A program made the position numbers and the translations under genes. The notes below the pieces were generated by a model. That model was given only the letters and a program-made list of their open reading frames with translations, did not search any database and was not told the origin of the DNA. Positions 8,005 to 17,670 of a stretch of DNA of 64,000 bases are shown piece by piece (positions within the stretch are counted from its first letter, which is position 1; each line of letters begins with the position of its first letter). The stretch is taken from NCBI GenBank assembly GCA_028283765.1, contig JAPWJY010000008.1, positions 1,245,001 through 1,309,000 on the forward strand, given 5' to 3'. The stretch is from Parvibaculaceae bacterium (GTDB lineage Bacteria > Pseudomonadota > Alphaproteobacteria > Parvibaculales > Parvibaculaceae).

Positions 8005-11000
8005 GGGGCACAATGGTCTTGTCGTCATTCCGGGCTTCATCGGTCGTGACGGTTTCCTCCAGCAGGTCCATATAGCGTTTGAGCTGGAAGCTGCGCACCA
8101 GGCTCCGCGCCCTTTCCACGAAAGCGCCGGTCTCGGGCATTTCCTGCTCGATCTCCTTCAGCTTCGCCTCGATCCCGCGCACATAGCCGATGCGGCCAAG
8201 CTGGCGCAAATCGTCGATGTCGCGAGGTGCCGGATAATGCGTCCCGCTGCGGACGAGGGGGGCGGGCACGTCCGGCGCGCTGGCCTCGTAAAGCCATTCA
8301 AGGCCAAGCAGGGCCTGCAATCGCTCCAGCAGATGGCGGATGTCGATGGGTTTGACCAGAAAATCATCGTGCGGCATGTCCGCTGCGCTGCTTTCCCGGA
8401 AGTCATGGACATTGGCGGAAACGATCATGATCGGCACCTGATGTCCCATGCCTCGCAACAGGCGCGCCGTCTCCCAGCCATCGATGCCCGGCATGGAAAG
8501 ATCGAGCATGATCAGGTCCGGTTCCAGATCCTGCGCACGTTCGATCGCCTGTTCGCCGTTGGCGGCGGTCACGAGGATGAAGCCCAGCGGCGACAGGATT
8601 TCCTGGAGCAGGTCCAGATGCGAGGCGTCGTCGTCGGCGGCGAGCACGGTCAGCGGCGGCCCGGCATAGGCCTTGATCCGCCGTTCATGGTCCGGCCCGT
8701 CGTCGGAATGCATGGCTTCCGACAGGAACAGGCGCACCCGGAAACGGCTGCCCTGTCCCACGGCGCTTTCCACCGCGATCTCGCCGCCCAGAATTTCGCT
8801 CAGCAGTTTGCTGATGGTCAGGCCAAGGCCTGTGCCGGTAATGGCGTTGGCGCTCGGCAGATGGCCGCGCTCGAACGGCTCGAAGATGCGTTCCATATCG
8901 TCGGGCCGGATGCCCATGCCCGTGTCCGAGACCTCGAAATCGGCAACCTGGTTGCGATAGCGCACCTTGAACGAGACATGGCCCTTGTCGGTGTATTTGA
9001 TCGCATTGGAGAGCAGGTTGATCAGGATCTGGCGCAGCCGCTTTTCATCGGTATAGACGTGCACCGGCAGATGGCCCGGGCGCTCATAATGGAAGGCGAT
9101 GCCGCGCGCCGACGCCTGAAGGCGGAACATGTCCGCGATCTGGTCGAGAAACTCGATCAGGTTGACCTTGTCCCTGAAGATCCGGAGCGAACCCGTTTCG
9201 ATCTTGGAGATGTCGAGCAGGCCATCGACCAGATTGGCCAGATGCTCGGCGCTGCGGCGGATCACTTTTACCGATTCAGGCGCGCTGATGGAGGCGTCGC
9301 GCTCCAGCAACTGGGCATAACCGAAGATGGAGTTGAGCGGCGTGCGGATTTCATGGCTCACGCCCACGATATAGCGGCTCTTGGCGATATTGGCGGCCTC
9401 GGCCACTTCCTTGGCCTTCTGGAGTTCGGCGTCGGTGCGCTCATGGGCCTCGATCTCGTTCATCAGCATGATCGTCTGGCGCTCGGATTCCTCCTCCGCC
9501 ACGCGCCGGCTTGCCTGGGCCAGCACCAGAATCCAGGCCGCCACGCCCGAGACGACCAGCAGGCTGAAAAAGACGATCCACAAGGTGTTGCGAATGATGT
9601 CCGCATTGTCCGGCGCAGCCTGGCTGTACTGGTGAAAGATGAAGGTCAGAAGCCCGCCGATGGACAGGATGAACAGGAAGAAGATGCCGAGAAAATGCCC
9701 CAGCCGCGTGTGCAGGCTGTCGACCACGGAAGCGGGCAGCAGTTTCCACAGAAGACCGTTGATCTGGTCGGTGAAGCGGCTCTGCGGCTTGCACATGTCA
9801 TGGCAGCGCGCGTCGAGCGTGCAGCAGAGCGAGCAGATCGCCCCTTCATAGGCCGGGCAGTAGGCCATGTCGCTGCGCTCGAAGGCGTTCTCGCAGATCG
9901 AGCATTTCACCTCGCCGGTCCCGGCGGGAAGGCCCGTCGCCGGACGCGCCATGTAATAGCGCCCGCCGGTCGCCCAGGCGATCAGCGGCGCGCTGAGGAA
10001 GGCGGCGACGAGCCCTGCGAAAGGGGCCAGCGCCTGCGGCACCTGTCCCCAGAATCCGGTGAAGAGCGCGGTCGAGACGACCAGCGAAATGGCCATCGAG
10101 CCGATGCCGACCGGGTTGATGTCGTAAAGATGCGCGCGGCGGAATTCGATGGTAGGCGGGCTGAGGCCCAGCGGCTTGTTGATCACGAGATCCGCCGCCA
10201 GTGCCCCGATCCAGGCGACGGCGAAGTTGGAATAGAGGCCCAGTATGTTCTCGATCACCTTGAAGATGCCGATTTCCATCAGCATGAGCGCCAGCAGCAC
10301 GTTGAAGGTGAGCCAGACGACGCGGCCCGGATGGCTGTGGGTCAGGCGCGAGAAGAAGTTGGACCAGGCGATGGAGCCCGCATAGGCGTTGGTCACATTG
10401 ATCTTCATCTGGCAGACCACGACGAAGATGCCGGTCAGCACGATCGCCACGGTCGGCGATTTCATGATCTCGGTAAAGGCGATCCGGTAAAGCTCCGTCG
10501 GCTGGGCCGCGAGTTCCTTCGGCGTGCCGTGCCCAAGCGCCACATAGGCGAGAAAGGAGCCCGCCAGCAGCTTCGCCCCGCCCATGAAGATCCACCCCGG
10601 GCCTGCGACGATGAGCGCGCTCCACCAGGCGAAACGGCTGGTGCGCGCGCGATCGGGCAGGAAGCGAAGGTAATCGACCTGTTCGCCGATCTGCGGGATC
10701 AGCGACAGTAGCACGGAGGCGGCAAGGCCGAAGAGCAGGATGTTGAAGCTGCCGTCAGCGGGGCCGAGGTCACCGGCGTAATGGGTCCAGCCTTCCAGCG
10801 AGGAGAAGCCCTTGACTCCGATATAAACCAGCGGCCCGAGCTGGAGCAGAAGCCATACCGGCTGGGTCCACATCTGGAACCGGCTGATGATCCGGATGCC
10901 ATAGGCTGCGATGGGAATGACCAGCAGCGCGCTGATGACATGACCGATGGCGAGCGGAATGCCAAGGCACATTTCCAGCGCCATGGACATGATGCTGGCC

Positions 11001-11398
11001 TCCACCGCGAACAGGATGAAGGTGAACGAGGCGTAGATCAGCGAGGTCACGGTCGAGCCGATATAGCCGAAGCCCGCCCCGCGCGTCAGCAGATCTATGT
11101 CGACGTTGAACCTGGCGGCATAAAAGCAGATCGGCAGGCCGGTCAGGAAGATCAGAAGGCTGACAGCGAGGATGGCGAGCGCCACATTGGAAAAGCCGTA
11201 GTTCAGCGTGATGCTGCCGCCGATGGCCTCGCAGGCCAGAAACGAGATCGCCCCGAACGCGGTATTGCCGACCCGGAAGGCGGACCAGCGCCGGGCCCGC
11301 TCCGCCGTATAGCGCAACGCGAAATCCTCAAGCGTCTGGTTGGCGACCCATTGATTATATTGCCGCCGCACCCGGATGACGCGCTGGCGTCCCGTCAT
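7994..11398 (-). CDS. NCS1-type permease fused to hybrid histidine kinase
   Basis: This is a 1134-aa fusion. Residues about 30-480 form a twelve-helix permease of the purine/cytosine/allantoin (NCS1) type, for example GSITLNYGFSNVALA and KINVTNAYAGSIAWSNFF. Residues 499-536 hold eight Cys (499, 502, 514, 522, 525, 526, 532, 536), a likely metal or Fe-S site. Two more helices lie near 570-590 and 605-628. The kinase core has the H-box SHEIRTPLNS (His682), N-box ILINLLSNAIKYTD and G-boxes DTGMGI and GTGLGL. A receiver follows with Asp966 (IMLDLSMPG) and Lys1016, then a helical tail. It likely senses a transported compound such as urea or a urea precursor and signals to the coupled LuxR-type regulator; the ligand is inferred. 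Confidence 0.9.
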   Translation of the reverse strand: MTGRQRVIRVRRQYNQWVANQTLEDFALRYTAERARRWSAFRVGNTAFGAISFLACEAIGGSITLNYGFSNVALAILAVSLLIFLTGLPICFYAARFNVDIDLLTRGAGFGYIGSTVTSLIYASFTFILFAVEASIMSMALEMCLGIPLAIGHVISALLVIPIAAYGIRIISRFQMWTQPVWLLLQLGPLVYIGVKGFSSLEGWTHYAGDLGPADGSFNILLFGLAASVLLSLIPQIGEQVDYLRFLPDRARTSRFAWWSALIVAGPGWIFMGGAKLLAGSFLAYVALGHGTPKELAAQPTELYRIAFTEIMKSPTVAIVLTGIFVVVCQMKINVTNAYAGSIAWSNFFSRLTHSHPGRVVWLTFNVLLALMLMEIGIFKVIENILGLYSNFAVAWIGALAADLVINKPLGLSPPTIEFRRAHLYDINPVGIGSMAISLVVSTALFTGFWGQVPQALAPFAGLVAAFLSAPLIAWATGGRYYMARPATGLPAGTGEVKCSICENAFERSDMAYCPAYEGAICSLCCTLDARCHDMCKPQSRFTDQINGLLWKLLPASVVDSLHTRLGHFLGIFFLFILSIGGLLTFIFHQYSQAAPDNADIIRNTLWIVFFSLLVVSGVAAWILVLAQASRRVAEEESERQTIMLMNEIEAHERTDAELQKAKEVAEAANIAKSRYIVGVSHEIRTPLNSIFGYAQLLERDASISAPESVKVIRRSAEHLANLVDGLLDISKIETGSLRIFRDKVNLIEFLDQIADMFRLQASARGIAFHYERPGHLPVHVYTDEKRLRQILINLLSNAIKYTDKGHVSFKVRYRNQVADFEVSDTGMGIRPDDMERIFEPFERGHLPSANAITGTGLGLTISKLLSEILGGEIAVESAVGQGSRFRVRLFLSEAMHSDDGPDHERRIKAYAGPPLTVLAADDDASHLDLLQEILSPLGFILVTAANGEQAIERAQDLEPDLIMLDLSMPGIDGWETARLLRGMGHQVPIMIVSANVHDFRESSAADMPHDDFLVKPIDIRHLLERLQALLGLEWLYEASAPDVPAPLVRSGTHYPAPRDIDDLRQLGRIGYVRGIEAKLKEIEQEMPETGAFVERARSLVRSFQLKRYMDLLEETVTTDEARNDDKTIVPHDD

Positions 11399-11449
11399 CG
11401 GTTTCCGCTCATGATCCGCCCTTTGCTTTCGTCAGCTTCTGCCTAATAT

Positions 11450-12031
11450 TTAAGCAAAAATCATGCCGAGCCCCGCCAGCGCGATGATGGCGCCCACGGC
11501 GCGGGTCAGTTTTTCGGCCGATATGCGCCGCGTGGCAAGGGCGACGCCGAGCCCGCAGCCATGGAGCAGGGCCGTCGCGATGGTAAAGCCGGTGGCGAAT
11601 TCCATGCCCGAGGCGCTGGCCGGAATTTCCAGCCCGTGGGCATAGCCGTGGGCCAGCCCGAAGGCGGCGATGAGCGCAGCGCCAAGACCGATGTGCAGTT
11701 TCAGGTTGAGCGCGGTGGCGACGCCGAGCACGACCACCGACAGAAGAATGACCGTCTCGACGGCGGGGATCGCGAGCCCGCTCATGCCGAGCACGCCGCC
11801 CGCGATCATGGCGGTGACGAAGCTCGCGGGCCAGACCCAGAGCGAGCGGTTGCCCGCAAGCCCTGCCCACAGGCCGACCGCGACCATGGCGAGCAGATGA
11901 TCTGCCCCGGTCAGGGGATGGATGAAACCGGCGCTGAAACCGTTCACGCCATGGCCGGGGTGCGCCATGGCGGGGGCGGCGATCAGCAGCATCGGCGCGG
12001 TAAAAGCGAAAAGGCGGGAAAGCTGGCGCAT
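11450..12031 (-). CDS. ureJ: HupE/UreJ family nickel permease-like protein
   Basis: The 193-aa membrane protein has an N-terminal signal (residues 1-23, ending PAMA), then HPGHGVNGFSAGFIHPLTGADHLLAM, given here as family motifs HPGH and HPLTGADH, and later HGYAHG. These His motifs define HupE/UreJ, thought to move nickel for hydrogenase or urease. About six helices follow. It sits 37 bp after ureG and before the sensor kinase on the same strand, so urease nickel supply is the likely role. Confidence 0.88.
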   Translation of the reverse strand: MRQLSRLFAFTAPMLLIAAPAMAHPGHGVNGFSAGFIHPLTGADHLLAMVAVGLWAGLAGNRSLWVWPASFVTAMIAGGVLGMSGLAIPAVETVILLSVVVLGVATALNLKLHIGLGAALIAAFGLAHGYAHGLEIPASASGMEFATGFTIATALLHGCGLGVALATRRISAEKLTRAVGAIIALAGLGMIFA

Positions 12032-12068
12032 GGTTCTGTTTTTCCTTGTACGGGCCTTGTGCTGGGCC

Positions 12069-12701
12069 TTAGGCGGCGGGGCGGGCGCTCAGGCCGCCCG
12101 TGATTTCGATGAAGCGGGCCACCTCGGCCACGCCCTGTCCGGCCTTGATGTTGGTGAAGTGGAACGGGCGCTCGGCGCGCATCCGCTTCGCGTCGCGGTC
12201 CATGACCTCAAGGCTGGCGCCGACCAGGGGCGCAAGGTCGATCTTGTTGATGACCAGCAGGTCGGAGCGCGTGATGCCGGGCCCGCCCTTGCGGGGGATC
12301 TTGTCGCCCGCCGAAACGTCGATGACATAAAGGGTGAGGTCGGCCAGTTCCGGGCTGAAGGTGGCGGCGAGATTATCCCCGCCGGACTCGATCAGGATGA
12401 GGTCGAGGCCGGGAAAGCGCCTGTGCATCTCGGCGACCGCCGCGAGGTTCATCGAGGCGTCCTCGCGGATCGCGGTGTGCGGGCAGCCGCCGGTTTCGAC
12501 GCCGATGATCCGCTCCGGCGGCAGCGAGCCTGCCCGGGTCAGAAATTCGGCGTCTTCCCTGGTGTAGATGTCGTTGGTGATGGCCGCGATGTCATAGCTG
12601 CTGCGGAAATGCTTGCAGAGCGCGTCCATCAGGGCGGTTTTGCCGGAGCCGACCGGGCCGCCGATGCCCACGCGCAGGGGGCCTGTGTGGGATGGGCTCA
12701 T
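12069..12701 (-). CDS. ureG: Urease accessory GTPase UreG
   Basis: The 210-aa SIMIBI-class GTPase drives nickel insertion into urease. It has P-loop [13 protein letters not shown], the metal-binding Cys-Pro-His in [24 protein letters not shown], and [17 protein letters not shown]. Length is typical. The start overlaps the ureF stop (ATGA at 12698-12701). It acts with UreD and UreF on apo-urease and may receive nickel from UreE. Confidence 0.96.
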   Translation of the reverse strand: MSPSHTGPLRVGIGGPVGSGKTALMDALCKHFRSSYDIAAITNDIYTREDAEFLTRAGSLPPERIIGVETGGCPHTAIREDASMNLAAVAEMHRRFPGLDLILIESGGDNLAATFSPELADLTLYVIDVSAGDKIPRKGGPGITRSDLLVINKIDLAPLVGASLEVMDRDAKRMRAERPFHFTNIKAGQGVAEVARFIEITGGLSARPAA

Positions 12702-13402
12702 GTGCGGAACAACCTCGTGTACTGGGTTTCGTGCTGCATCGACGCCATGTCGGCGCGGAAGGTGGCGGACCCCATCTGCCCGAAGGGGTCCCGGTCGCTA
12801 ATCGTGTCGAGAAGGGCGGCGGCCTGCGTCACGGTTTCGGTGACGAGGCTCCGCAGATGCGCCATGGCAAGCTGGCCATCGGTCTGGCCGAGCGGCACCA
12901 GCCGCTGGGCGGCGGAGACTATGTTGGCGACAAAACCGTGGAGGTAGGCGGTGAGCGCCAGCGTCAGCGGGATGGCCGCCCCGGCGGCGGTTACGGCAAC
13001 CACGACGGGATAGCCAAGATCGCCATCCGCGACCTCATCCAGCATGTGGAGCGAAGGGGCGTCTTCCACGGCCCGGACAATGCGCCGGAACGCGGCTCCC
13101 TGCGCCATCGTCTCGATGCGGCGCTCGCGGGAGGGCTGGGCGGCGGCGGCAAGTTCGGCGAGATCGAGCAGGGCGGACATATCCCCGCGCCGGGTGGCGT
13201 CGTAGGCGTGGGTGAAGAGCACGGCGTCGTTCCAGCCCGCGCCATGATTGAGCAGGTCTTCGAGCCATGCTTCCAGTCCTGCGCGGCTGATCACATCTGC
13301 GGCCTCGACCGCCCACTCGAGCCCGCCCGAATGGCTGAACGCCCCCACCGGATAGGAAGGCGAGAGCCAGGAAAGAAGCTGGTAGAGTGCGGTTTCAATC
13401 AT
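12698..13402 (-). CDS. ureF: Urease accessory protein UreF
   Basis: The 234-aa UreF is part of the UreD-F-G nickel insertion complex. [25 protein letters not shown] near the N-terminus carries the family core ([17 protein letters not shown]). The open frame extends upstream to 13504 but only as a Met/Gly-rich out-of-frame reading of the ureE His-rich tail. ATG at 13400-13402 ([10 protein letters not shown]) is the correct start and overlaps the ureE stop by 8 nt. It is coupled to ureE and ureG. Confidence 0.94.
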   Translation of the reverse strand: MIETALYQLLSWLSPSYPVGAFSHSGGLEWAVEAADVISRAGLEAWLEDLLNHGAGWNDAVLFTHAYDATRRGDMSALLDLAELAAAAQPSRERRIETMAQGAAFRRIVRAVEDAPSLHMLDEVADGDLGYPVVVAVTAAGAAIPLTLALTAYLHGFVANIVSAAQRLVPLGQTDGQLAMAHLRSLVTETVTQAAALLDTISDRDPFGQMGSATFRADMASMQHETQYTRLFRT

Positions 13403-13919
13403 GCCCATGCCCATGCCCGTGGTGCCCATGGCCATGCTCATGAGCGTGTTCATGCTCATGGTGATGATGCCCGTGATCTCCGCCCGCCTCGCTGTAGGCC
13501 CCACCCTCCGGGTCGAACGGCGCGCGGATCGCGGCGGCGGTGCCGCCCAGCCCCTGCACCATGACGGCGATCACATGGTCGGCGCGGATGCGCAGCCGGT
13601 CACCCATGAGTTGGGTCGGCAGATGCCGGTTGCCCAGATGCCAGGCGATGCGGACGAGGCCCGCGAGCGTGGGGGCGGTGATTTCATGCAGGTCTTCGTC
13701 AGCGGCTTCCACCAGCACGGTCTGCCCGTTGGTAAGCACCAGCCCGTCGCCGTGGCGCAGCTGCGTCGCTTCCGGCAGGTCGAGCAATATCTGGTGGCCC
13801 TTCAGCGTTTCGAGCATGATCCGCCGGCGGTGGCGGCGGTCCTGATCGAGAACGATGCGGTCATCCGCGATCAGCGGATCGAAATCACCGGCGCGGGCAA
13901 TGCGGTAGGCACGCTGCAT
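13395..13919 (-). CDS. ureE: Urease nickel metallochaperone UreE with His-rich tail
   Basis: The 174-aa UreE has an N-terminal peptide-binding-like domain (residues 1-70). The C-terminal metal-binding domain includes [14 protein letters not shown] and [12 protein letters not shown], with the conserved dimer-bridging His in the latter. The last about 27 residues contain 15 His in HG/HE repeats, a nickel-storage tail like that of Klebsiella UreE. It delivers Ni2+ to UreG/urease in the cytoplasm. It sits between ureC (10 nt away) and ureF (overlapping). Confidence 0.95.
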   Translation of the reverse strand: MQRAYRIARAGDFDPLIADDRIVLDQDRRHRRRIMLETLKGHQILLDLPEATQLRHGDGLVLTNGQTVLVEAADEDLHEITAPTLAGLVRIAWHLGNRHLPTQLMGDRLRIRADHVIAVMVQGLGGTAAAIRAPFDPEGGAYSEAGGDHGHHHHEHEHAHEHGHGHHGHGHGHD

Positions 13920-13928
13920 GGAGACACC

Positions 13929-15638
13929 TCAGAACAGGAAATAACGCTGCGCCATGGGCAGCACATCGGCAGGCGGGCAGGTCAGGAGTTCACCGTCCGC
14001 ATGAACCTCATAGGTTTCGGAATCGACCTCGATGAAGGGGGTGGCGTCGTTCAGGATCATGGAGGATTTGCCGATGCGCCGGGTGTTTTCCACCGCGACG
14101 ATATGGCGTGACAGGCCCAGCCGCCGGGCAATGTCGGTTTCGAGCGCGGCCTGCGACACGAAGCTGATCGTCGTCTGCGCCGCCGCCCGTCCCAGCGCGC
14201 CGAACATGGGCCGGTAATGCACCGGCTGGGGCGTCGGGATCGAGGCGTTGGGGTCGCCCATCAGCGCGTGGGAGATCATGCCGCCCTTGATGACGAGATC
14301 CGGCTTCACGCCGAAAAAGGCCGGCGACCAGAGCACAAGGTCCGCGAACTTGCCCACCTCGATGGAGCCGACCTCATGGGCGAAGCCCTGCGCGATGGCC
14401 GGATTGATCGTGTATTTGGCGATATACCGGCGCACGCGCAGATTGTCGTTCTCGCCGCGCTCCTCGCGGAGTCGTCCGCGCTGCGCCTTCATCTTGTGGG
14501 CGGTCTGCCATGTGCGGATGATGACCTCGCCGACGCGCCCCATGGCCTGGCTGTCCGACGAGATGATCGAGAATGCCCCCAGATCGTGGAGAATATCCTC
14601 GGCCGCGATCGTCTCGCGGCGGATGCGGCTTTCGGCGAAGGCCACGTCCTCCGGGATCGAGGGGTCCAGATGGTGGCAGACCATCAGCATGTCGAGATGC
14701 TCGTCCACCGTGTTGACGGTGAAAGGCCGGGTCGGGTTGGTGGAGGAGGGAATGACATTGGCGAGGCCCGCCACCTTGATGATGTCGGGCGCATGGCCGC
14801 CGCCCGCACCTTCGGTGTGAAAGGCATGGATGGTCCGCCCCTTGAAGGCGGCGATGGTGTCCTCGACAAAGCCGCTCTCGTTCAGCGTGTCGGTGTGGAT
14901 CATGACCTGGACGTCATATTCGTCCGCCACGTTCAGGCAGCAGTCGATGGAGGCGGGCGTCGTGCCCCAGTCCTCATGCAGCTTCAATGAGGAGGCGCCC
15001 GCGCGGATCTGCTCGATCAGCGCTTCAGGCCGGCTGCTGTTGCCCTTGCCGGAAAAGGCGAGGTTGACTGGCAGGCCTTCGGCCGCCTGCAACATGCGTT
15101 CGATATGCCATGGGCCGGGGGTGCAGGTGGTGGCGTTGGTGCCGGTCGCGGGGCCGGTGCCGCCGCCGACCATGGTGGTGATCCCGCTCGAGATGGCGTC
15201 CTCGATCTGCTGGGGGCAGATGAAATGGATATGGGCGTCGACGCCGCCCGCCGTCAATATCCGGCCTTCGCCCGCGATCACTTCCGTGCCGGGGCCGATG
15301 ATGATGGTGACGCCCGGCTGGGTGTCGGGATTGCCCGCCTTGCCGATGGCGGCGATCCGCCCGCCGCGCAACCCCACGTCTGCCTTGACGATGCCCCAGT
15401 AATCGATGATGACGGCATTGGTGATGACGGTATCGACGGTGCCCATGGCGCGCGATAGCTGGGACTGGCCCTGTCCGTCGCGGATGACCTTGCCTCCGCC
15501 GAACTTCACTTCCTCGCCATAGATCGTGTGGTCGTGCTCGATCTCGATGATGAGACCGGTATCGGCGAGGCGCAGCCGGTCACCGGTGGTGGGGCCGAAC
15601 ATGTCGGCATAGGCGGCGCGCGAGATGCGGGTGCTCAT
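13929..15638 (-). CDS. ureC: Urease alpha subunit
   Basis: The 569-aa catalytic subunit hydrolyses urea to ammonia and carbamate at a dinickel centre. Visible ligands and active-site elements are GGVDAHIHF (His pair), [12 protein letters not shown] with the carbamylated Lys, the [14 protein letters not shown] segment with a nickel-ligand His, and the mobile-flap Cys/His in [13 protein letters not shown]. It has full length with no missing key residue. It overlaps the ureB stop by 4 nt (15635-15638). Confidence 0.98.
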   Translation of the reverse strand: MSTRISRAAYADMFGPTTGDRLRLADTGLIIEIEHDHTIYGEEVKFGGGKVIRDGQGQSQLSRAMGTVDTVITNAVIIDYWGIVKADVGLRGGRIAAIGKAGNPDTQPGVTIIIGPGTEVIAGEGRILTAGGVDAHIHFICPQQIEDAISSGITTMVGGGTGPATGTNATTCTPGPWHIERMLQAAEGLPVNLAFSGKGNSSRPEALIEQIRAGASSLKLHEDWGTTPASIDCCLNVADEYDVQVMIHTDTLNESGFVEDTIAAFKGRTIHAFHTEGAGGGHAPDIIKVAGLANVIPSSTNPTRPFTVNTVDEHLDMLMVCHHLDPSIPEDVAFAESRIRRETIAAEDILHDLGAFSIISSDSQAMGRVGEVIIRTWQTAHKMKAQRGRLREERGENDNLRVRRYIAKYTINPAIAQGFAHEVGSIEVGKFADLVLWSPAFFGVKPDLVIKGGMISHALMGDPNASIPTPQPVHYRPMFGALGRAAAQTTISFVSQAALETDIARRLGLSRHIVAVENTRRIGKSSMILNDATPFIEVDSETYEVHADGELLTCPPADVLPMAQRYFLF

Positions 15639-15973
15639 GGCTGTTTTGTCCCTTCCCCGGCGGTGAGCGGGCCCATGATGTCGCCGCGAAAGCCGATGAT
15701 GGTCCGTGTGCCGCCGAAGGGCACCAGCGTCACCTCCCGGCGCTGGCCGGGCTCGAAGCGAACCGCCGTGCCTGCGGCGATGTCGAGGCGGCAGCCAAGG
15801 GCCTGATTGCGATCGAAGCTGAGCGCAGGGTTGGTCTCGGCGAAATGATAATGGCTGCCGATCTGGATGGGTCTGTCGCCGGTATTGGCGACCATCAGCG
15901 TCACGGTGGGCCGGCCCGCATTGAGTTCGATCTCGCCTGACGCGGGGATAAGTTCGCCCGGTATCATGCTCAT
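15635..15973 (-). CDS. ureB: Urease beta subunit
   Basis: The 112-aa structural subunit has [18 protein letters not shown] at the start and later [17 protein letters not shown] and [13 protein letters not shown], all standard UreB. The frame opens at 16054, but ATG at 15971-15973, preceded by AGGAGA, gives the family's normal N-terminus; the extra upstream codons overlap ureA. It is separate from ureA, as in most Gram-negative ureases. Confidence 0.95.
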   Translation of the reverse strand: MSMIPGELIPASGEIELNAGRPTVTLMVANTGDRPIQIGSHYHFAETNPALSFDRNQALGCRLDIAAGTAVRFEPGQRREVTLVPFGGTRTIIGFRGDIMGPLTAGEGTKQP

Positions 15974-15983
15974 GGCGTCTCTC

Positions 15984-16286
15984 CTATCGGACCGGCTGAT
16001 GAACGGTGACGAGCTTGGTGCCGTCAGGAAAGGTCGCCTCCACCTGCACGTCATGGATCATGCTGGCGATCCCTTCCATCACCTGATCGCGGCTCACCAC
16101 CCGCGCGCCCGCCTCCATCAGATGGGCCACGCTCAGGCCGTCGCGGGCGCCCTCCATCACGAAATCCGAAATGAGGGCGATGGTTTCGGGATAGTTCAGC
16201 TTTACGCCGCGCTCCAGCCTCTTGCGCGCGACCATGGCGGCCATGGCGATCAGCAGCTTGTCTTTTTCCCGGGGTGTGAGATTCAA
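15984..16286 (-). CDS. ureA: Urease gamma subunit
   Basis: The 100-aa subunit starts [20 protein letters not shown], the near-invariant UreA N-terminus, and includes [20 protein letters not shown]. It assembles with UreB and UreC into the urease trimer of trimers. It lies 11 nt after ureD and 10 nt before ureB in the same operon. Confidence 0.97.
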   Translation of the reverse strand: MNLTPREKDKLLIAMAAMVARKRLERGVKLNYPETIALISDFVMEGARDGLSVAHLMEAGARVVSRDQVMEGIASMIHDVQVEATFPDGTKLVTVHQPVR

Positions 16287-16297
16287 GGCAGCTCTCC

Positions 16298-17155
16298 TCA
16301 GCAGGACCAGACGCGCGGCAGGGGGCGGCCCGCGCGCAGGGTGGACAGGATGGATGTCATGTCGCGGCGCAGTTCATGGCCGTCAGGCGCGGCGAAGCGC
16401 ACGGCGAGAAGCCCGTTCCAGTGGCTGGCCGCGATTGCGCCGCATGCCTCGGCGCTCCGTTCCCGCACAGTTTCAAGGTGGCTCTCCGCATCGCCGGATA
16501 CGAGGATGAGCGTCGCGCTCGCCCGTGCGCCCGCGCCGATGGCCTTGCGCTGCAAAAGAGCCGATATGGGGCCATCCAGTTCCAGCGCGTCGGCATAGAT
16601 CAGCCGTCCGTCGCGGCGGATGCGCCAGCCTTCGCGATAATGGCCTTCCTCCATGGTTTCTCCCATGGCGGCGCGGCCGAAAACCGTGGCCTCGACCCCG
16701 AGAAAGCGGCTCGTCGCGCTCATCTCGACCTGCATGTCGCGCCGGAGCGAGGCCCGGTTGAACAGGATGGTTTCCTGCGGCATCCATTCGGCACTGCTGT
16801 GCGGGGCCAGCCTGATCGTGGTTTTGATGGCGGCGTGGCCGTCGCGCGCGCGGTAGATTTTTTCAGCTGCCTGCCCGGTCAGCGTGCCGCTCGCATGGTC
16901 CTGCCATTCGGCATTGATCGTAAGCGCATCGCCGCCGGTCAGGCCGCCGGCCGTGTTCATCATCACGGCGCAGGGGCCGCGGGAGGCGGGGTCCTGCGGC
17001 CAGCGAACCCTCAGGCAGCCTGACTGATAGGCGCGGGCAAGCCTTGTACCGGTGCCGGTGCCCGCAAAGACGAGGTCGATCTGCCCCTTGCTGCGGGCAA
17101 GCGCGGGCAGGGGGGCGTCAATGGATTGCGTCCGGCTTTGCCGCCGGTCGGACAT
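16298..17155 (-). CDS. ureD: Urease accessory protein UreD
   Basis: The 285-aa UreD (UreH) binds apo-urease and recruits UreF and UreG for nickel insertion. Typical segments are [43 protein letters not shown] and [15 protein letters not shown]. It is the first gene of the minus-strand urease operon. Its upstream region (17156-17280) must hold the operon promoter; I could not identify a confident -35/-10 pair there. Confidence 0.94.
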   Translation of the reverse strand: MSDRRQSRTQSIDAPLPALARSKGQIDLVFAGTGTGTRLARAYQSGCLRVRWPQDPASRGPCAVMMNTAGGLTGGDALTINAEWQDHASGTLTGQAAEKIYRARDGHAAIKTTIRLAPHSSAEWMPQETILFNRASLRRDMQVEMSATSRFLGVEATVFGRAAMGETMEEGHYREGWRIRRDGRLIYADALELDGPISALLQRKAIGAGARASATLILVSGDAESHLETVRERSAEACGAIAASHWNGLLAVRFAAPDGHELRRDMTSILSTLRAGRPLPRVWSC

Positions 17156-17228
17156 GAGGCTTCTCCGCGCGTGAATTTCAGGATTCCGGATAATCGGGCC
17201 CGGACCGTCAGGCTAGGAGTCCACACAA

Positions 17229-17243
17229 CCCCACCCTATGGGG
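17229..17243. promoter_or_regulatory. Inverted repeat upstream of ureD
   Basis: CCCCA and TGGGG arms are separated by 5 bp, 74-88 bp before the ureD start. It could be an operator of the urease operon; the arms are short and GC-rich, so support is weak. Confidence 0.2.
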
Positions 17244-17278
17244 CAAACAACGTATGGACGTCGCGAACCGGCCGGGCA

Positions 17279-17311
17279 TGAAAAATCCGGCAGGGATGTG
17301 TCCCTGCCGGA
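17279..17311 (-). terminator. Rho-independent terminator of the DUF3309-like gene
   Basis: On the minus strand a perfect 10-bp stem CCGGCAGGGA/TCCCTGCCGG with a 4-nt loop is followed by ATTTTTC. It starts about 37 nt after the small gene's stop and separates it from ureD. Confidence 0.85.
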
Positions 17312-17347
17312 TGATCGCGGACTGAAATCTTTATGCCGGCTCGCCGG

Positions 17348-17524
17348 TTACATGTGGCCGACGCCGCCACTGAGGGCGCCGAGGAACCACATCACGATCA
17401 GAACCACGAGCACGAGCCCAAGCACGCCGCCCAGACCGGCACCGCCGTAGCGGCCATGGGCGTAATAACCGCCGCCGCCGCCGAGCAACAGCACGAGAAT
17501 GACGATAATCAGGATTGTGCTCAT
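17348..17524 (-). CDS. Small membrane protein, DUF3309-like
   Basis: The 58-aa protein has two hydrophobic segments, ILIIVILVLLLGGGGGYYA and GVLGLVLVVLIVMWFLGAL, joined by HGRYGGAGLG. A short glycine-rich two-helix protein of this kind matches my memory of DUF3309. The frame opens at 17581, but ATG at 17524, preceded by AAGGATAC, is the credible start. It is monocistronic with its own terminator. Function is unknown. Confidence 0.75.
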   Translation of the reverse strand: MSTILIIVILVLLLGGGGGYYAHGRYGGAGLGGVLGLVLVVLIVMWFLGALSGGVGHM

Positions 17525-17670
17525 TTTTGTATCCTTGAAAAAATGCATGGAGTGGCGGTTATGAGCGGCTCTGCCGGCCATTGGTGGTAAACAGCCTTCA
17601 TTCCGGTCTGGAACCTGCCTTAATATTCAAACGTGCGGCCTGCCTTTTCGTTCCTTCCCACAGGTGATTT

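Noticed and set aside
7769-10711. A 980-aa open frame on the + strand
   Set aside because: It lies opposite the clear permease-kinase gene, has a His/Arg/Asp-rich composition and no recognisable domain; a GC-rich antisense shadow.
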